From CBDUXT01 sp965371245 (GTDB lineage: Bacteria > Planctomycetota > Phycisphaerae > UBA1845), in assembly GCA_965371245.1 (NCBI GenBank), contig CBDUXT010000049.1:1-43743 (forward strand): a DNA stretch of 43,743 nt, in the 5' to 3' direction. How positions within the stretch are numbered: the stretch's first letter is position 1; every line of letters starts with the position of its first letter. Positions 36,238 to 43,743 of the stretch are shown one piece after another. Under the pieces are notes generated by a model. The model made no database searches. It had not been told where the DNA came from and saw nothing but the letters and a program-made list of their open reading frames with translations. Position numbers and translations under genes: made by a program.

Positions 36238-38628
36238 ATGGCCCTAGCTCGAGACCTCAGCACGGCCCAGTTGGCCTTTAAGGTCGCGGGGGGAGCCGCC
36301 GACGAGTTCCTCGTGATTCGCTACCGGGGAAGCGAGGGGCTTTGCCAGCTCTACCGCTTCGAGATCGAGCTGGCCAGCGCCGAAGGGAGTCCGGATTTCT
36401 CCTCCATCGTCGGCAAGCCCGCGACGCTAAGCATCACCAGCGACTGGGGGCCTCGTTGGTTCCACGGGATTGTCAGCCGATTCGAGATGACGGGCGAGAC
36501 CGCCGACCAAACGTACTTCCGGGCGGAGTTGGTGCCGGAGCTTTGGCTGTTGACGCACCGCTACGACTGTCGGATGTTCCAGGAGAAATCCACGAAAGAC
36601 ATCATCTCCGAGGTGTTGACCGCCGCCGGCATTGCCTCGGACCGGGTCGATCTCACGGGTTTGCAAGGGACCTACGATCCGCGCGAGTATTGTGTCCAGT
36701 ATAGAGAAACGGACTACAACTTCCTCTGCCGGCTCATGGAGGAAGAGGGCATCCGCTGGTGTTTCCAACAGACCGAGGAGGCACACACGCTCATTCTGAC
36801 CGACGCGGCAGAGTACGCGCCCATTGCCGGCGAGTCGGCGACACTCCCCTACCGGCCTCCGTCGGCGATGAATGTTAACGAAGAGCATGTCTTTCGCTTC
36901 CGCGTCGGTCAATGCGTCCGTCCGGGGAAAGTCATGCTGGCGGACTACAACTTTGAAAACCCCGGGCAAGTTCTTCGGTCGGAATCGGACGCGGGTCGGA
37001 ACACGGACTTGGAGTTCTACGACTTCCCGGGCGAATACACAGCCGAGGGAGCCGGCAACCGGCTTTCCGGCTTCCGCAAGGAGGAGTTCGACTCCGCGCG
37101 GATTCTCGGCGTGGGCCGGAGCAATTCGCATCGGCTGGCTCCCGACCTCAAGTTCACGCTGGCCGACCACCCGTCCGATTCCGCCAACGGCGAGTATCTG
37201 ATCACCTCGGTGACGCACCACGGCGACCAGGCGACGCAGCGCGCCTCGGGCGGGGGGAGCGCGCGCGGATCGCTGCTCAATGCGAGGACGCATCAGGCGC
37301 TGCTTCAGGCCCAGAGCCATGAAGATACGGCCGTCCGTGAGCTGGCGGGCGGGCTGCTGTCGATCGCTTCGCGGATGAAGGCGGGTGATACGTCGGCGCA
37401 TCGGGCGCTAACCCATTGGCTGTATCATGCGGGTCAGGTCTCCAGGGATTTGCCCGCCACCGCGGGTGCCTCTGGTGGAAACCCGCTGGAACCGTTGGCG
37501 ATTCCCAACCTGGTCGAGGATCTGGTGCGGGCGTCGATCGTCGAGGCCGATCCGCCGCTCTATGAGTGTCGGTTCGAATGCATTCCCGCGGATGTGACGT
37601 ACCGTCCGCCGCGTGTGACGCCGTGGCCGGTGATGCGCGGCAGCCAGACGGCGCGCATCGTGGGTCCGGAGGGCGAGGAGATTCACGTCGATGAGTACGG
37701 ACGGGTGAAGGTTCATTTCGAATGGGACCGAGTGGGCACGTTCGGTGAGAACGACTCGTGCTGGATCCGCGTGTGCCAGGGATGGGCGGGCGGCAACTAC
37801 GGCATCATGTTCATCCCCCGTATCGGCCAAGAGGTGATCGTCGATTTCCTGGAGGGCGATCCGGACAAACCGATCATCACCGGTCGGGTCTACAACGCCG
37901 ACCACATGCCTCCCTACGAGCTTCCCGCGGAGAAGACCAAGAGCACGATCAAGACGCTCAGCAGCAAGGACGGCGACGGCTTCAACGAGCTTCGCTTCGA
38001 GGATCTCAAGGGCAAAGAAGAGATCTTCATACACGCGGAGAAGGATTACGACCTGCGGGTCAAGAACACCGCGAAGGAGACCATCTGCAACGACCGGCAT
38101 CTGATCGTGGGCAACAACAAGTTCGAGCACATAAAGAAGAACCGCCACGAGATCGTCGATGCGGATCACATGGAAACGATCTGTAAGGATCGCCACCTCA
38201 AGGTCGAAGGCAAGGAAGCCATCGAGATTGCCGGGACGCGCAGCCTGAAGGTCGCGGGCGACGTGGCCGACGAGTTCGCCGACAACCATTCCGAACAGGT
38301 TGCGAACGAGTATCACGTCAAGGCGACAGACGTCATCATCGAGGGCAGCACGAACGTGACGGTACACGTCGGGGATTCGTTCATTGCGATTGAGTCCAGC
38401 GGCATCAAGATTGGCACAACCGGCGACATCGTGCTGGATGCCGGCGGCAACATAGAGATCAAGTCAGGCGCCAACAGCACGATGGAGTCGGGTGCGAATA
38501 CCGACGTCAAGGCCGGTGCCGCCCTGGCCCTCGAGGGCACCACCACGGCCGACATGAAGAGCCCAACGACCACGGTCAAGGGCGACGGCATGCTGACCCT
38601 CAAGGGCGGCGTGGTCATGATTAACTAG
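36238..38628 (+). CDS. vgrG: T6SS spike protein VgrG (TssI)
   Basis: This 796-residue protein has the gp27-like N-terminal domain (FLVIRYRGSEGLCQLYRFEI, later YCVQYRETDYNFLCRLMEEE). The gp5-like OB segment follows (YGRVKVHFEWDR, CWIRVCQGWAGGNYGIMFIP, VDFLEGDPDKPIITGRVYNA). The beta-helical needle carries many G/D/N repeats to the end (MLTLKGGVVMIN). Between GEYLITSVTHH (about 325) and the FECIPAD segment (about 446) lies an extra mostly helical stretch of about 100 residues. That stretch is absent from standard VgrG and could be an adaptor-binding insert. There is no C-terminal enzymatic extension, so cargo is probably bound non-covalently by the genes downstream. Confidence 0.97.
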   Translation: MALARDLSTAQLAFKVAGGAADEFLVIRYRGSEGLCQLYRFEIELASAEGSPDFSSIVGKPATLSITSDWGPRWFHGIVSRFEMTGETADQTYFRAELVPELWLLTHRYDCRMFQEKSTKDIISEVLTAAGIASDRVDLTGLQGTYDPREYCVQYRETDYNFLCRLMEEEGIRWCFQQTEEAHTLILTDAAEYAPIAGESATLPYRPPSAMNVNEEHVFRFRVGQCVRPGKVMLADYNFENPGQVLRSESDAGRNTDLEFYDFPGEYTAEGAGNRLSGFRKEEFDSARILGVGRSNSHRLAPDLKFTLADHPSDSANGEYLITSVTHHGDQATQRASGGGSARGSLLNARTHQALLQAQSHEDTAVRELAGGLLSIASRMKAGDTSAHRALTHWLYHAGQVSRDLPATAGASGGNPLEPLAIPNLVEDLVRASIVEADPPLYECRFECIPADVTYRPPRVTPWPVMRGSQTARIVGPEGEEIHVDEYGRVKVHFEWDRVGTFGENDSCWIRVCQGWAGGNYGIMFIPRIGQEVIVDFLEGDPDKPIITGRVYNADHMPPYELPAEKTKSTIKTLSSKDGDGFNELRFEDLKGKEEIFIHAEKDYDLRVKNTAKETICNDRHLIVGNNKFEHIKKNRHEIVDADHMETICKDRHLKVEGKEAIEIAGTRSLKVAGDVADEFADNHSEQVANEYHVKATDVIIEGSTNVTVHVGDSFIAIESSGIKIGTTGDIVLDAGGNIEIKSGANSTMESGANTDVKAGAALALEGTTTADMKSPTTTVKGDGMLTLKGGVVMIN

Positions 38629-38644
38629 ACGAGGAACGCGTCGT

Positions 38645-39007
38645 ATGAACGCCAAGAGCGGAACAGCCCGAACCATCGTCCCCCCTACGGAACCGGAAGA
38701 GGCCGCACCGGCTACCAAGGACAAGCCGGGCCAAAACATGCGCTACGGAGGCGAGCCGGTCGAGCGAACGCCGCCGGAACCGACGCCGCCGGAACCGCCT
38801 CCGGAGACGAGCTGGATCGAGATCGAGCTGATCGACGAGGCGGATGAGCCGGTACCCGGCGCCCGCTACGAGATCACGGCCTCCGACGGCAAGGTCTACA
38901 ACGGCAGCACGGGCGCCGACGGCTGCGCGCGCGTCGAGCCCATCGCGGTGGGCACCTGCCAGATTAGTTTCACCAAGCTCGACGCGGAAGCGTGGGAGAA
39001 GGCCTGA
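38645..39007 (+). CDS. Small VgrG-linked protein with Pro-rich N-terminus and Ig/carboxypeptidase-regulatory-like domain
   Basis: This 120-residue protein starts 16 bp after vgrG. Residues 1-56 are Pro/Glu/Ala-rich and disordered (EPTPPEPPPET). Residues 57-120 resemble a compact beta-sandwich of the carboxypeptidase regulatory-like or Ig-like kind: WIEIELIDEADEPVPGARYE, then DGKVYNGSTGADGCARV and GTCQISF. Such domains often follow vgrG in myxobacterial and related T6SS loci, and a spike-tip or cargo-adaptor role is the usual inference. It shows no PAAR pattern. Its TGA overlaps the ATG of the next gene (TGATG), so the two are probably translated together. Confidence 0.72.
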   Translation: MNAKSGTARTIVPPTEPEEAAPATKDKPGQNMRYGGEPVERTPPEPTPPEPPPETSWIEIELIDEADEPVPGARYEITASDGKVYNGSTGADGCARVEPIAVGTCQISFTKLDAEAWEKA

Positions 39008-39945
39008 TGGCTAGAGCACCCATTCCAACCAGTGGCGGCACGCGGCAGCAGCGCGCTGCTGAGCTGAGGGCGGAGGATGAGCGCAAGAAGCGGGGCGCTG
39101 CGCAAGAAGAAGCGACGGCCCCGACCGATGATCCGGACGACGACCGTGACGATTCTTCCTCCACGGCGGAAGGAGCCAACGCTTCGCAGGATACGGGCGC
39201 GATCGGTCAGGGTGAATACATTGTGAAGCAGGGCGATTGTATCAGTGCGATTGCGTGCAGGTACGGGTTTTTCTGGAAGACGCTCTGGGAACTCTCGGAG
39301 AATAGCGAGTTGAACAGTGTGCGGGAGGATCCGAATGTGTTACTGCCCGGCGACCGGATCACGATCCCGGAGCTACGGCAGAAAGAGGAATCGGGCGCGA
39401 CGGAAGCCCATCATCGCTTTCGGCGGTTGGGCGAACCGTCCAAACTACGACTACGGTTGATGAAGGAGCCGGACGGCGAAGGAGACGAGGCGCCGGGCGA
39501 AATCATCGAGAAAGAACGCGGCAAGAACCACATCACCGAAGATGCCGAGACGTCGCAGGAACCTACCGCGGATGAGCCCCGCGCGAATGTCCCCTACGCG
39601 CTGGTCATCGACGGCACCCATCACGACGGTACAACGGATGAGGACGGCTGGATCGAAGTCTCCATCCCGGGGAGCGCACGGCGTGGCAAGCTGATCCTGA
39701 ACCCCGGGACGGAGCAGGAAGAGGAGCTGTCGTTGCAGCTTGGACATCTGAGCCCGATCTCGGAGATCAGGGGCGTGAAAGAGCGGCTGGCCAACCTGGG
39801 CCTTGACTGCGGTGACCGCACCAGCGCAGTGACGGACGGGCTTCGATGGGCGGTCAAGGCTTTTCAGATCAAACAGGGCCAGGAACCGACGGGCGAGCTG
39901 ACCGAAGCGCTGGGGCTTAAGATTCAGGAACTGCACGGCAGCTAG
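39007..39945 (+). CDS. LysM and peptidoglycan-binding-like protein, T6SS spike/cargo accessory
   Basis: I place the start at ATG 39007 (312 residues) with GGAGAAGG just upstream; a GTG at 38992 is also open. The N-terminus (1-60) is Arg/Glu/Ala/Asp-rich and has no signal peptide. A LysM domain spans about 69-121 (GEYIVKQGDCISAIACRYGF, ending LLPGDRITIP). A middle segment includes NVPYALVIDGTHHDGTTDED, and a C-terminal helical part (about 253-305, VKERLANLGLDCGD) resembles peptidoglycan-binding domain 1. LysM proteins next to vgrG are known as T6SS and eCIS accessory or adaptor proteins. No catalytic residues are recognised, so an adaptor for the next gene is favoured over an enzyme. Confidence 0.75.
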   Translation: MARAPIPTSGGTRQQRAAELRAEDERKKRGAAQEEATAPTDDPDDDRDDSSSTAEGANASQDTGAIGQGEYIVKQGDCISAIACRYGFFWKTLWELSENSELNSVREDPNVLLPGDRITIPELRQKEESGATEAHHRFRRLGEPSKLRLRLMKEPDGEGDEAPGEIIEKERGKNHITEDAETSQEPTADEPRANVPYALVIDGTHHDGTTDEDGWIEVSIPGSARRGKLILNPGTEQEEELSLQLGHLSPISEIRGVKERLANLGLDCGDRTSAVTDGLRWAVKAFQIKQGQEPTGELTEALGLKIQELHGS

Positions 39946-39998
39946 CTGGAGCCCAGCACCGGCATTACAAATGGGATTGGACTCTCGGAGCAGGATCT

Positions 39999-42221
39999 AT
40001 GCCAGCCGATGAACGAGTCAAAGTGATCTTTCGCCGTGTCTTCGTGCGTGACGATTCGGACTTCTTCGGCGACGGCGAGTTTTTCTTCGACGCGACGGTC
40101 GGGGGCACGGCGGTCGGCGACCACCGCATCTTTCGGGCCGTCGAGAGGCGCAGCATCAGTCTTCCGGAGGCCGTCTGGTCCACCGTCGTAAACGTGCGCA
40201 CCCTCAGCCAGCTTGTTGTGCGGTTCCGGGCCACCGAAGAAGACATCATCTTCGACGACAACCTCGGGATCGTGCAACACACGCTACGGCTTCCGTTCCG
40301 TCAGACTCGCTTCGCGTTTCGTCATGGCACGTCGTTTTTCCTTCTTGATTGGGAGGTGGAGCTTGCGGTTGGTGGCCGGTTCGGGCACCACGCACCCACC
40401 GATGTCTTCGCCACGCGGCAGAACACGGGCAGCGTGACATGCACGACCGTATCGGGCAGCCGCTTTCGAGCCCGGATGGAATGCCATCCCGTCCGTCCGG
40501 TTCCGGCCCCCCCTCCGGCGACATTGTTGCCTGGACGACCTGCGTTCCCCGCGGGAACGGCCAGCGAGAACAATACCGGCGGCACGAGCCCGCAAGCCAA
40601 CTCGCCGATCAACGTCATTCCCAACCCGTCGGTGATTCCAATTCTGGGTCCGGCTAATACGGCCCCCCCGGGGCCTCACACCAACGCCGCCCTGGATGCA
40701 GCGAACTGGGCCAACCCCCGCAATTGTGCCCGCATCGAGTTCACGAGGTACACTCCTAAATCGCTGAACTTCACTGACAACGATCCCCGACTGGTTTGGC
40801 GGGCGGTACCGGTGACGGGGGGCAACGTCGGGTTCCTCGGTCAGCCTCGTGGCCGCCGAATCAGGGTCTTCGGAACAGCGACGGGCGAGGTGCGGCTGGA
40901 GTGCCGGTTCAAGGGTGCCTTGTTTGCGACCTACCGGGCGCTGGTGACGAACCTGCGGCGGATCCCATGCCGCTGCAACATTCTCAACGGCACAACCGCC
41001 GACAGCACCCCACGCGTCACGCCCGCCGACGTGAAAAACCACGTGGATATCGCCAAACGTTTCCTACGACAAATCGGCCTCGAGCTGACACTGGACACGA
41101 ATCCAGCACGCACACACGGTGCCACGGCAACGGCCATTCCAGGCATCTTTCGCATCCGCGTGCCCCGCGGCCGAACCCGACGCATTGATACCGCCACGGC
41201 CGAGCGGGCCACAATCATGAACCATCGTGTGGGTGTGATGAACTTCACCTATGTGTTTTCCGCGCGCAGTGCCAATACGCTCGGCGCGGCCTTAGACTTT
41301 CCCAACAGTACGGCCCCGGCGGCGGCGGGCGCCCGTCCGCAGATCACCGATAACGGCACACCCAGCACCTCGTGGGTCCGCCCTACCGGCGTCGGCATCG
41401 GCGCCGACGCGGCTACCGGGCCGGTCGTCATGCAGTTGATTAACGGACGCGTCCGGGCGGGTAATCCGCAGCTGTTCTCGATGTTCCTGACCGACGGGAA
41501 TGGCGGGCCGACCCATACGACGATAGCCGCCCAGCAGCTCTTCGCCAAGAACATGGTTCACGAGTTCTGTCATATCATGAATCTGGGTCACCGTGTTGAG
41601 GGCGTGAGCGCCACCGGCTTCGACATGACTGCGGCGAACCCGCCGGCGACGCTCAATGCCAACGGAATCTTCTGGGACGGCCTCCTGCATCCTCCGAACG
41701 AGAACGTGATGCAGTGGGCCGGCGCTGGCGCCGTGGCCCAGGATCTGGACATCATTCAGGCCAAGGGGGTGCAGTTCAGCCCGCTGGTTACCGGCGCCAC
41801 GGTTGTGCCGCCTGCCGTGCCGCCTCCACCGGGTCCGGGTCCTCCCGTCACAGGACCACCCGGCGTGGCCGAGTCCGTCGATTACACGATCGTGTCGGGC
41901 GACTGGTTGTCCAAGATCGCGCAGCGCCACGGCATGACCTGGCAGGAGCTTTACAATTACGATGGCGGGACCGGCACGCCGAATCGGCAGCGGCTGCGCA
42001 GCGGCGATCCTGATTTGATCTATCCGGGCGAGGTGATCCGTGTACCGACTGCCGGTGGCGGTGCTGGTGGGGGCGGGGGTAGTGGTGGAAGTGGAGGCGG
42101 CGGCGACAGTGTTGGTGGGGGTGGAGGCGGAGGTGGTGACGGTGGAGGCGGTAGTGACGCAGGCGGAGCTGCTGGTGCGGGCGGTGGTGGTGCGGGAGGC
42201 GGAGGTGGGGGCGGTGCATGA
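39999..42221 (+). CDS. Candidate T6SS effector: metzincin-like metalloprotease with LysM and poly-Gly tail
   Basis: This 740-residue protein has no signal peptide, as expected for T6SS cargo. Residues 1-150 look like a C2/beta-sandwich domain (VKVIFRRVFVRDDSDFFGDG, later DDNLGIVQHTLRLPF). A Pro/Asn linker follows. The probable protease region includes HEFCHIMNLGH at H521-H531, a metzincin zinc site HExxHxx(G)xxH with the usual Gly replaced by Asn. Forty residues on is NENVMQWAG (M571), matching a Met-turn. A LysM domain lies at about 627-682 (YTIVSGDWLSKIAQRHGMTW). The tail (684-740) is almost pure Gly/Ser/Ala. A wall-binding protease delivered by the T6SS into rivals is my inference; neither activity nor target is shown. 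It follows the vgrG adaptor genes and precedes an exported protein that may be its immunity partner. Confidence 0.72.
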   Translation: MPADERVKVIFRRVFVRDDSDFFGDGEFFFDATVGGTAVGDHRIFRAVERRSISLPEAVWSTVVNVRTLSQLVVRFRATEEDIIFDDNLGIVQHTLRLPFRQTRFAFRHGTSFFLLDWEVELAVGGRFGHHAPTDVFATRQNTGSVTCTTVSGSRFRARMECHPVRPVPAPPPATLLPGRPAFPAGTASENNTGGTSPQANSPINVIPNPSVIPILGPANTAPPGPHTNAALDAANWANPRNCARIEFTRYTPKSLNFTDNDPRLVWRAVPVTGGNVGFLGQPRGRRIRVFGTATGEVRLECRFKGALFATYRALVTNLRRIPCRCNILNGTTADSTPRVTPADVKNHVDIAKRFLRQIGLELTLDTNPARTHGATATAIPGIFRIRVPRGRTRRIDTATAERATIMNHRVGVMNFTYVFSARSANTLGAALDFPNSTAPAAAGARPQITDNGTPSTSWVRPTGVGIGADAATGPVVMQLINGRVRAGNPQLFSMFLTDGNGGPTHTTIAAQQLFAKNMVHEFCHIMNLGHRVEGVSATGFDMTAANPPATLNANGIFWDGLLHPPNENVMQWAGAGAVAQDLDIIQAKGVQFSPLVTGATVVPPAVPPPPGPGPPVTGPPGVAESVDYTIVSGDWLSKIAQRHGMTWQELYNYDGGTGTPNRQRLRSGDPDLIYPGEVIRVPTAGGGAGGGGGSGGSGGGGDSVGGGGGGGGDGGGGSDAGGAAGAGGGGAGGGGGGGA

Positions 42222-42233
42222 CGGAACGACGAG

Positions 42234-43169
42234 ATGATGTGGAAAACAACAACGATCATCTACTGTGGACTACTTTGGCTCGGTGGGAGCTGTGCCGAAG
42301 TCAAGGAGCCCCCACGGGACCTAAGGGAGACTGCGATGACTGATGAACCCGTCAAAGTCCTGCAGACATCGGACGACCCCAAAGCGTTGCTTCGTGCGGG
42401 GGCGCTGATCGCCGCGGGTGACCGCATAACCGAACATGACGCATTGCTAAAGGCCATGCGATCCGAGGCGTTTCTTCTGAAGCTCAATAGCCAAGAAGAG
42501 TACAACGGCGATCCCGATCGGCTGCGGGTGCGGCGGATCATGGACGCGTTGGTCAGGAACCAGGCGCCGGTGGCCCGCGAGACGATCCTCGCCCTCATCA
42601 ACAGCCCCGTGTTCATGAAGGACGGCGGCCGCGTCGATCTGCTCATCCAAGCTTCCGCCGTCGTGCGACCCGCCCCAGCGGAGCTCGTCGCGTTCTGGGA
42701 CAAACACTGTCAACCGGAAGACGGATTCACGCCACTGACCATCGAGGCACTGACCGAGAATGGCAGCAAGCCGGCGCTGGAGCTGTTGGAGCGGAAGTTT
42801 GCCGACCCCAGCCATGAGAACGACTTCAAGCAATCGTGGATGCGCAGCAGTATCCTGACGCACCGCAACCAGGCGTCGCTGCTACTCACCTGCGAGGCCA
42901 TGCTGGCCGGCGGCATGCCCGAAGAGCTGCACGGCGACTTGGTTGATGTGCTGTTTGATTACAAGCCGCAGGAATGGTACCGCCCGGCGATAAGCTACAA
43001 CCCGCCGCCGTTGTCGGCGTATTCGTCGTCGGCGCGGATCCAGATGCGCCGCATTGGCGACTTCGTACTCAAGAACGTGACGTTGACCAAGGAACAGAAG
43101 CAGGCCGTTGAGAACACCCTAGAGGCACTTAAGGGGAGAGCCTCGGCCCAGCAGCATCCCGGGAACTAG
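42234..43169 (+). CDS. Exported lipoprotein-like protein, candidate immunity protein
   Basis: This 311-residue protein starts 13 bp after the protease gene. The N-terminus MMWKTTTIIYCGLLWLGGSC is a signal peptide with a lipobox-like end (Cys20; -3 Gly is not canonical). The mature part is helical and charged with no catalytic motif; segments such as TILALINSPVFM and ALELLERKFADP recall HEAT-like repeats. Anchored in the periplasm, it would be placed to neutralise a periplasmic protease effector. The effector-immunity pairing is inferred only from order and export. A generic lipoprotein is the alternative. Confidence 0.6.
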   Translation: MMWKTTTIIYCGLLWLGGSCAEVKEPPRDLRETAMTDEPVKVLQTSDDPKALLRAGALIAAGDRITEHDALLKAMRSEAFLLKLNSQEEYNGDPDRLRVRRIMDALVRNQAPVARETILALINSPVFMKDGGRVDLLIQASAVVRPAPAELVAFWDKHCQPEDGFTPLTIEALTENGSKPALELLERKFADPSHENDFKQSWMRSSILTHRNQASLLLTCEAMLAGGMPEELHGDLVDVLFDYKPQEWYRPAISYNPPPLSAYSSSARIQMRRIGDFVLKNVTLTKEQKQAVENTLEALKGRASAQQHPGN

Positions 43170-43294
43170 CTCGATGTCGCGAAAAGTCATCATGACGGAT
43201 GCCACGCGGGGTGGGAACCAACGACGCCTGCGAGGACAGGGCGGAGGAGGAAACGCGAAGCCGCGGAACACCATACGAAGCGGAGCGAACAATC

Positions 43295-43743
43295 ATGGCC
43301 TCTCCTGATGCAATGAACGCCTATTACGAAGACTTCCCCGCGCCGCCGGCTGAGCCGGAGGCCGGCGCGAGCAAAGCGGAAAAGGACAAGTTCAAGAAGG
43401 ACAAGGCGCAGTTTGAGAAGGACAAAGCCGACCACGAAGAGAAGTACGGCCCGGCTCCGGAGCCGGACCCCGTTGTTGTTCCCGCGCCTCCCGGTGGTGG
43501 CGGTGGTGGCGGCGGTGGTGGCGGTGGGGGTGGCGGTGGCGGCGGAACCAACCTCTGCGACTCCTACGGCGGCGGCGGCGGTGGCGGCGGCAGTGGTGGC
43601 AACGGCGGCTCAGGAGGCACCGGCGGACGCACGGCCGGCGGTTCGTTCGGACTCTACATTTGGAATAGCAACGTAACCATTAAGAGTTCGACGGTCAGAG
43701 CGAAGGCTGGCGCAACTGGTGGCAACGGCGGCACTGGTGGACC
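43295..43743 (+). CDS. Gly-rich protein with beta-helix-like segment, truncated at right edge
   Basis: ATG 43295 has GGAG 9 nt upstream and at least 149 codons are open to the window end. The N-terminus (about 1-60) is charged and Lys/Asp/Glu-rich. A run of 18 Gly follows (nt about 43494-43547). Next come TNLCDSYGG, another Gly run, then FGLYIWNSNVTIKSSTVRAK and GATGGNGGTGG. That last part resembles DUF1565/right-handed beta-helix proteins seen in myxobacteria and planctomycetes. No signal peptide is evident. Following the protease/lipoprotein pair, it could be another cargo or structural protein. Function is unknown because the rest is missing. Confidence 0.6.
   Translation, partial: MASPDAMNAYYEDFPAPPAEPEAGASKAEKDKFKKDKAQFEKDKADHEEKYGPAPEPDPVVVPAPPGGGGGGGGGGGGGGGGGGTNLCDSYGGGGGGGGSGGNGGSGGTGGRTAGGSFGLYIWNSNVTIKSSTVRAKAGATGGNGGTGG

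Noticed and set aside
43494..43547. GGTGGC simple repeat considered as a stand-alone microsatellite
   Set aside because: It lies in frame within the Gly-rich coding sequence starting at 43295 and encodes its poly-Gly run.

Overview
The window is a dense stretch of a GC-rich, Gram-negative-type bacterial chromosome. It is dominated by a complete type VI secretion system (T6SS) locus. Secreted proteins with DUF4215 (Myxococcus-type) cysteine-rich repeats, tiny cysteine-bearing exported proteins and inverted-repeat intergenic elements built around CACCGGCAAGATGCCGGTG make me favour a planctomycete; a myxobacterium or other deltaproteobacterial-type lineage is the alternative. This is inference, because no rRNA or other phylogenetic marker is present.

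Left arm (1-8178, all minus strand). Two very small exported proteins (8018-7602) lie behind a good candidate promoter. They are followed by an outer-membrane protein with an N-terminal TPR/helical part and a C-terminal beta-barrel (7529-5247), a FecR-like exported protein (5223-4174) and, after a hairpin, a giant predicted lipoprotein (4064 to beyond the left edge). The lipoprotein carries over 500 residues of Ig-like sequence and then a long DUF4215 array with a 469-bp higher-order period. The barrel and the giant lipoprotein could form a surface-export pair.

Regulator (8179-14124, minus). A 1981-residue membrane protein has an N-terminal pseudokinase-like domain, about six helical-hairpin repeats, one transmembrane helix, an Asn/Thr-rich linker and a large periplasmic part. 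It is divergently transcribed from the T6SS operon.

T6SS (14268-38628, plus). The order is coiled-coil protein of unknown function, TssJ-like lipoprotein, TssK, TssL, TssM, TagF, TssA, TssB, TssC, Hcp, TssE, TssF, TssG, ClpV and VgrG. All thirteen core components are present if the TssJ call is right. No PAAR, FHA or PP2C gene was recognised. TssM carries an internal stretch that looks read out of frame between two G-runs.

Cargo region (38645-43743, plus). Behind vgrG lie a Pro-rich protein with an Ig/carboxypeptidase-regulatory-like domain, a LysM plus peptidoglycan-binding protein, and a metzincin-type metalloprotease with C2-like, LysM and poly-Gly parts. An exported lipoprotein-like protein, which could be the cognate immunity protein, and a truncated Gly-rich protein follow. 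This is the most likely place for an undescribed T6SS effector system.
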